DNA from: Candidatus Ozemibacter sp.
GTDB taxonomy: Bacteria; Muiribacteriota; Ozemobacteria; Ozemobacterales; Ozemobacteraceae
DNA: 32,426 nt
Assembly: GCA_030446435.1 (NCBI GenBank)
Contig: JASURT010000013.1
Location: forward strand, 1 to 32,426
Direction: 5' to 3'
How positions within the stretch are numbered: the first letter of the stretch is position 1; every line of letters begins with the position of its first letter. Position numbers and translations under genes: made by a program. The notes beneath the pieces were generated by a model. That model did no database searches, was not told the origin of the DNA, and saw nothing but the letters and a program-made list of their open reading frames with translations. Positions 32,362 through 32,426 of the stretch are shown piece by piece.

Positions 32362-32426
32362 ATGATTCATCATCCGGTATTGAAAAATGGTCAGTGGTGC
32401 GAAGCCAGTTTTCCCGTATCATCGTT
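32362..32426 (+). CDS. Start of an unidentified gene, cut by the window end
   Basis: ATG at 32362 has AAGGAG 8 bases upstream and opens a frame with no stop up to the window edge (MIHHPVLKNGQWCEASFPVSS). Twenty-one residues are too few to assign a family. The LKNGQW phrase is reminiscent of the first strand of aldehyde dehydrogenases, which is only a weak hint. It follows the strong terminator, so it begins a new unit. Confidence 0.6.
   Translation, partial: MIHHPVLKNGQWCEASFPVSS

Noticed and set aside
1-32426. Mobile element, prophage, CRISPR or defence system
   Set aside because: No transposase, integrase, terminal repeats, regular repeat-spacer array or nuclease/methylase pair was seen; all genes fit housekeeping or envelope functions.

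Overview
The window is a densely coded chromosomal segment of a diderm, probably flagellated bacterium (FlgI P-ring protein, FlgJ rod-binding protein, type IV pilin, lipoproteins, periplasmic murein enzymes). Visual base composition is moderate and even, and no transposase, integrase, phage gene, rRNA, tRNA or CRISPR array was seen. The mix of genes (many secreted TPR and NHL-propeller proteins, pilin-like proteins with a C-terminal Cys/His motif, an SGNH-TPR protein beside a DUF5989-like peptide) would fit an uncultured lineage such as Candidatus Riflebacteria. That placement is an inference and is weak. No gene-free stretch exceeds 300 bases; the largest gaps are 206 bases (27815-28020), 158 bases (1299-1456) and 130 bases (5272-5401).

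Layout. 3-4044: a secreted acidic protein on the minus strand, then a divergent coupled pair (DUF5989-like membrane peptide and SGNH-TPR protein). 4171-12452, plus strand: flgI, a TPR gene, flgJ, rho, an M23 peptidase, a TPR lipoprotein-like or secreted protein, smpB, an AMIN/amidase_3 murein amidase and a GerMN protein, closed by a bidirectional terminator. 12526-12885, minus: a type IV pilin. 12994-17009, plus: NHL propeller, mltG, a BtuF-like binding protein and a second NHL propeller. 17046-23827, plus: a seven-gene run of TPR lipoprotein, a MinE-like protein, a B12-binding radical SAM enzyme, a DUF2344 protein, RNase G/E and two secreted proteins. 23824-26642, minus: accD-accA-rpoD, with a near-consensus promoter. 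26777-27814, minus: a lipoprotein with two haem c motifs and a fibronectin-like region. 28021-32235, plus: lspA, two tandem lgt paralogues, an RluD-type pseudouridine synthase, a pilin-like protein and a HAMP protein, closed by a terminator. 32362 onward: the first codons of another gene.

The genes converge on cell-envelope biology. Three murein enzymes (M23 peptidase, amidase, MltG) lie within about 7 kb of the flagellar P-ring and rod genes. The lipoprotein maturation genes (lspA, lgt x2) sit beside several probable lipoprotein substrates. Housekeeping information genes (rho, smpB, rng, rpoD, rluD) are interleaved. The points most worth a second look are the tandem lgt pair, the orphan MinE-like gene, the back-to-back promoters sharing one palindromic -35 hexamer at 12923-12928, the haem-motif lipoprotein, and the DUF5989-like/SGNH-TPR pair.
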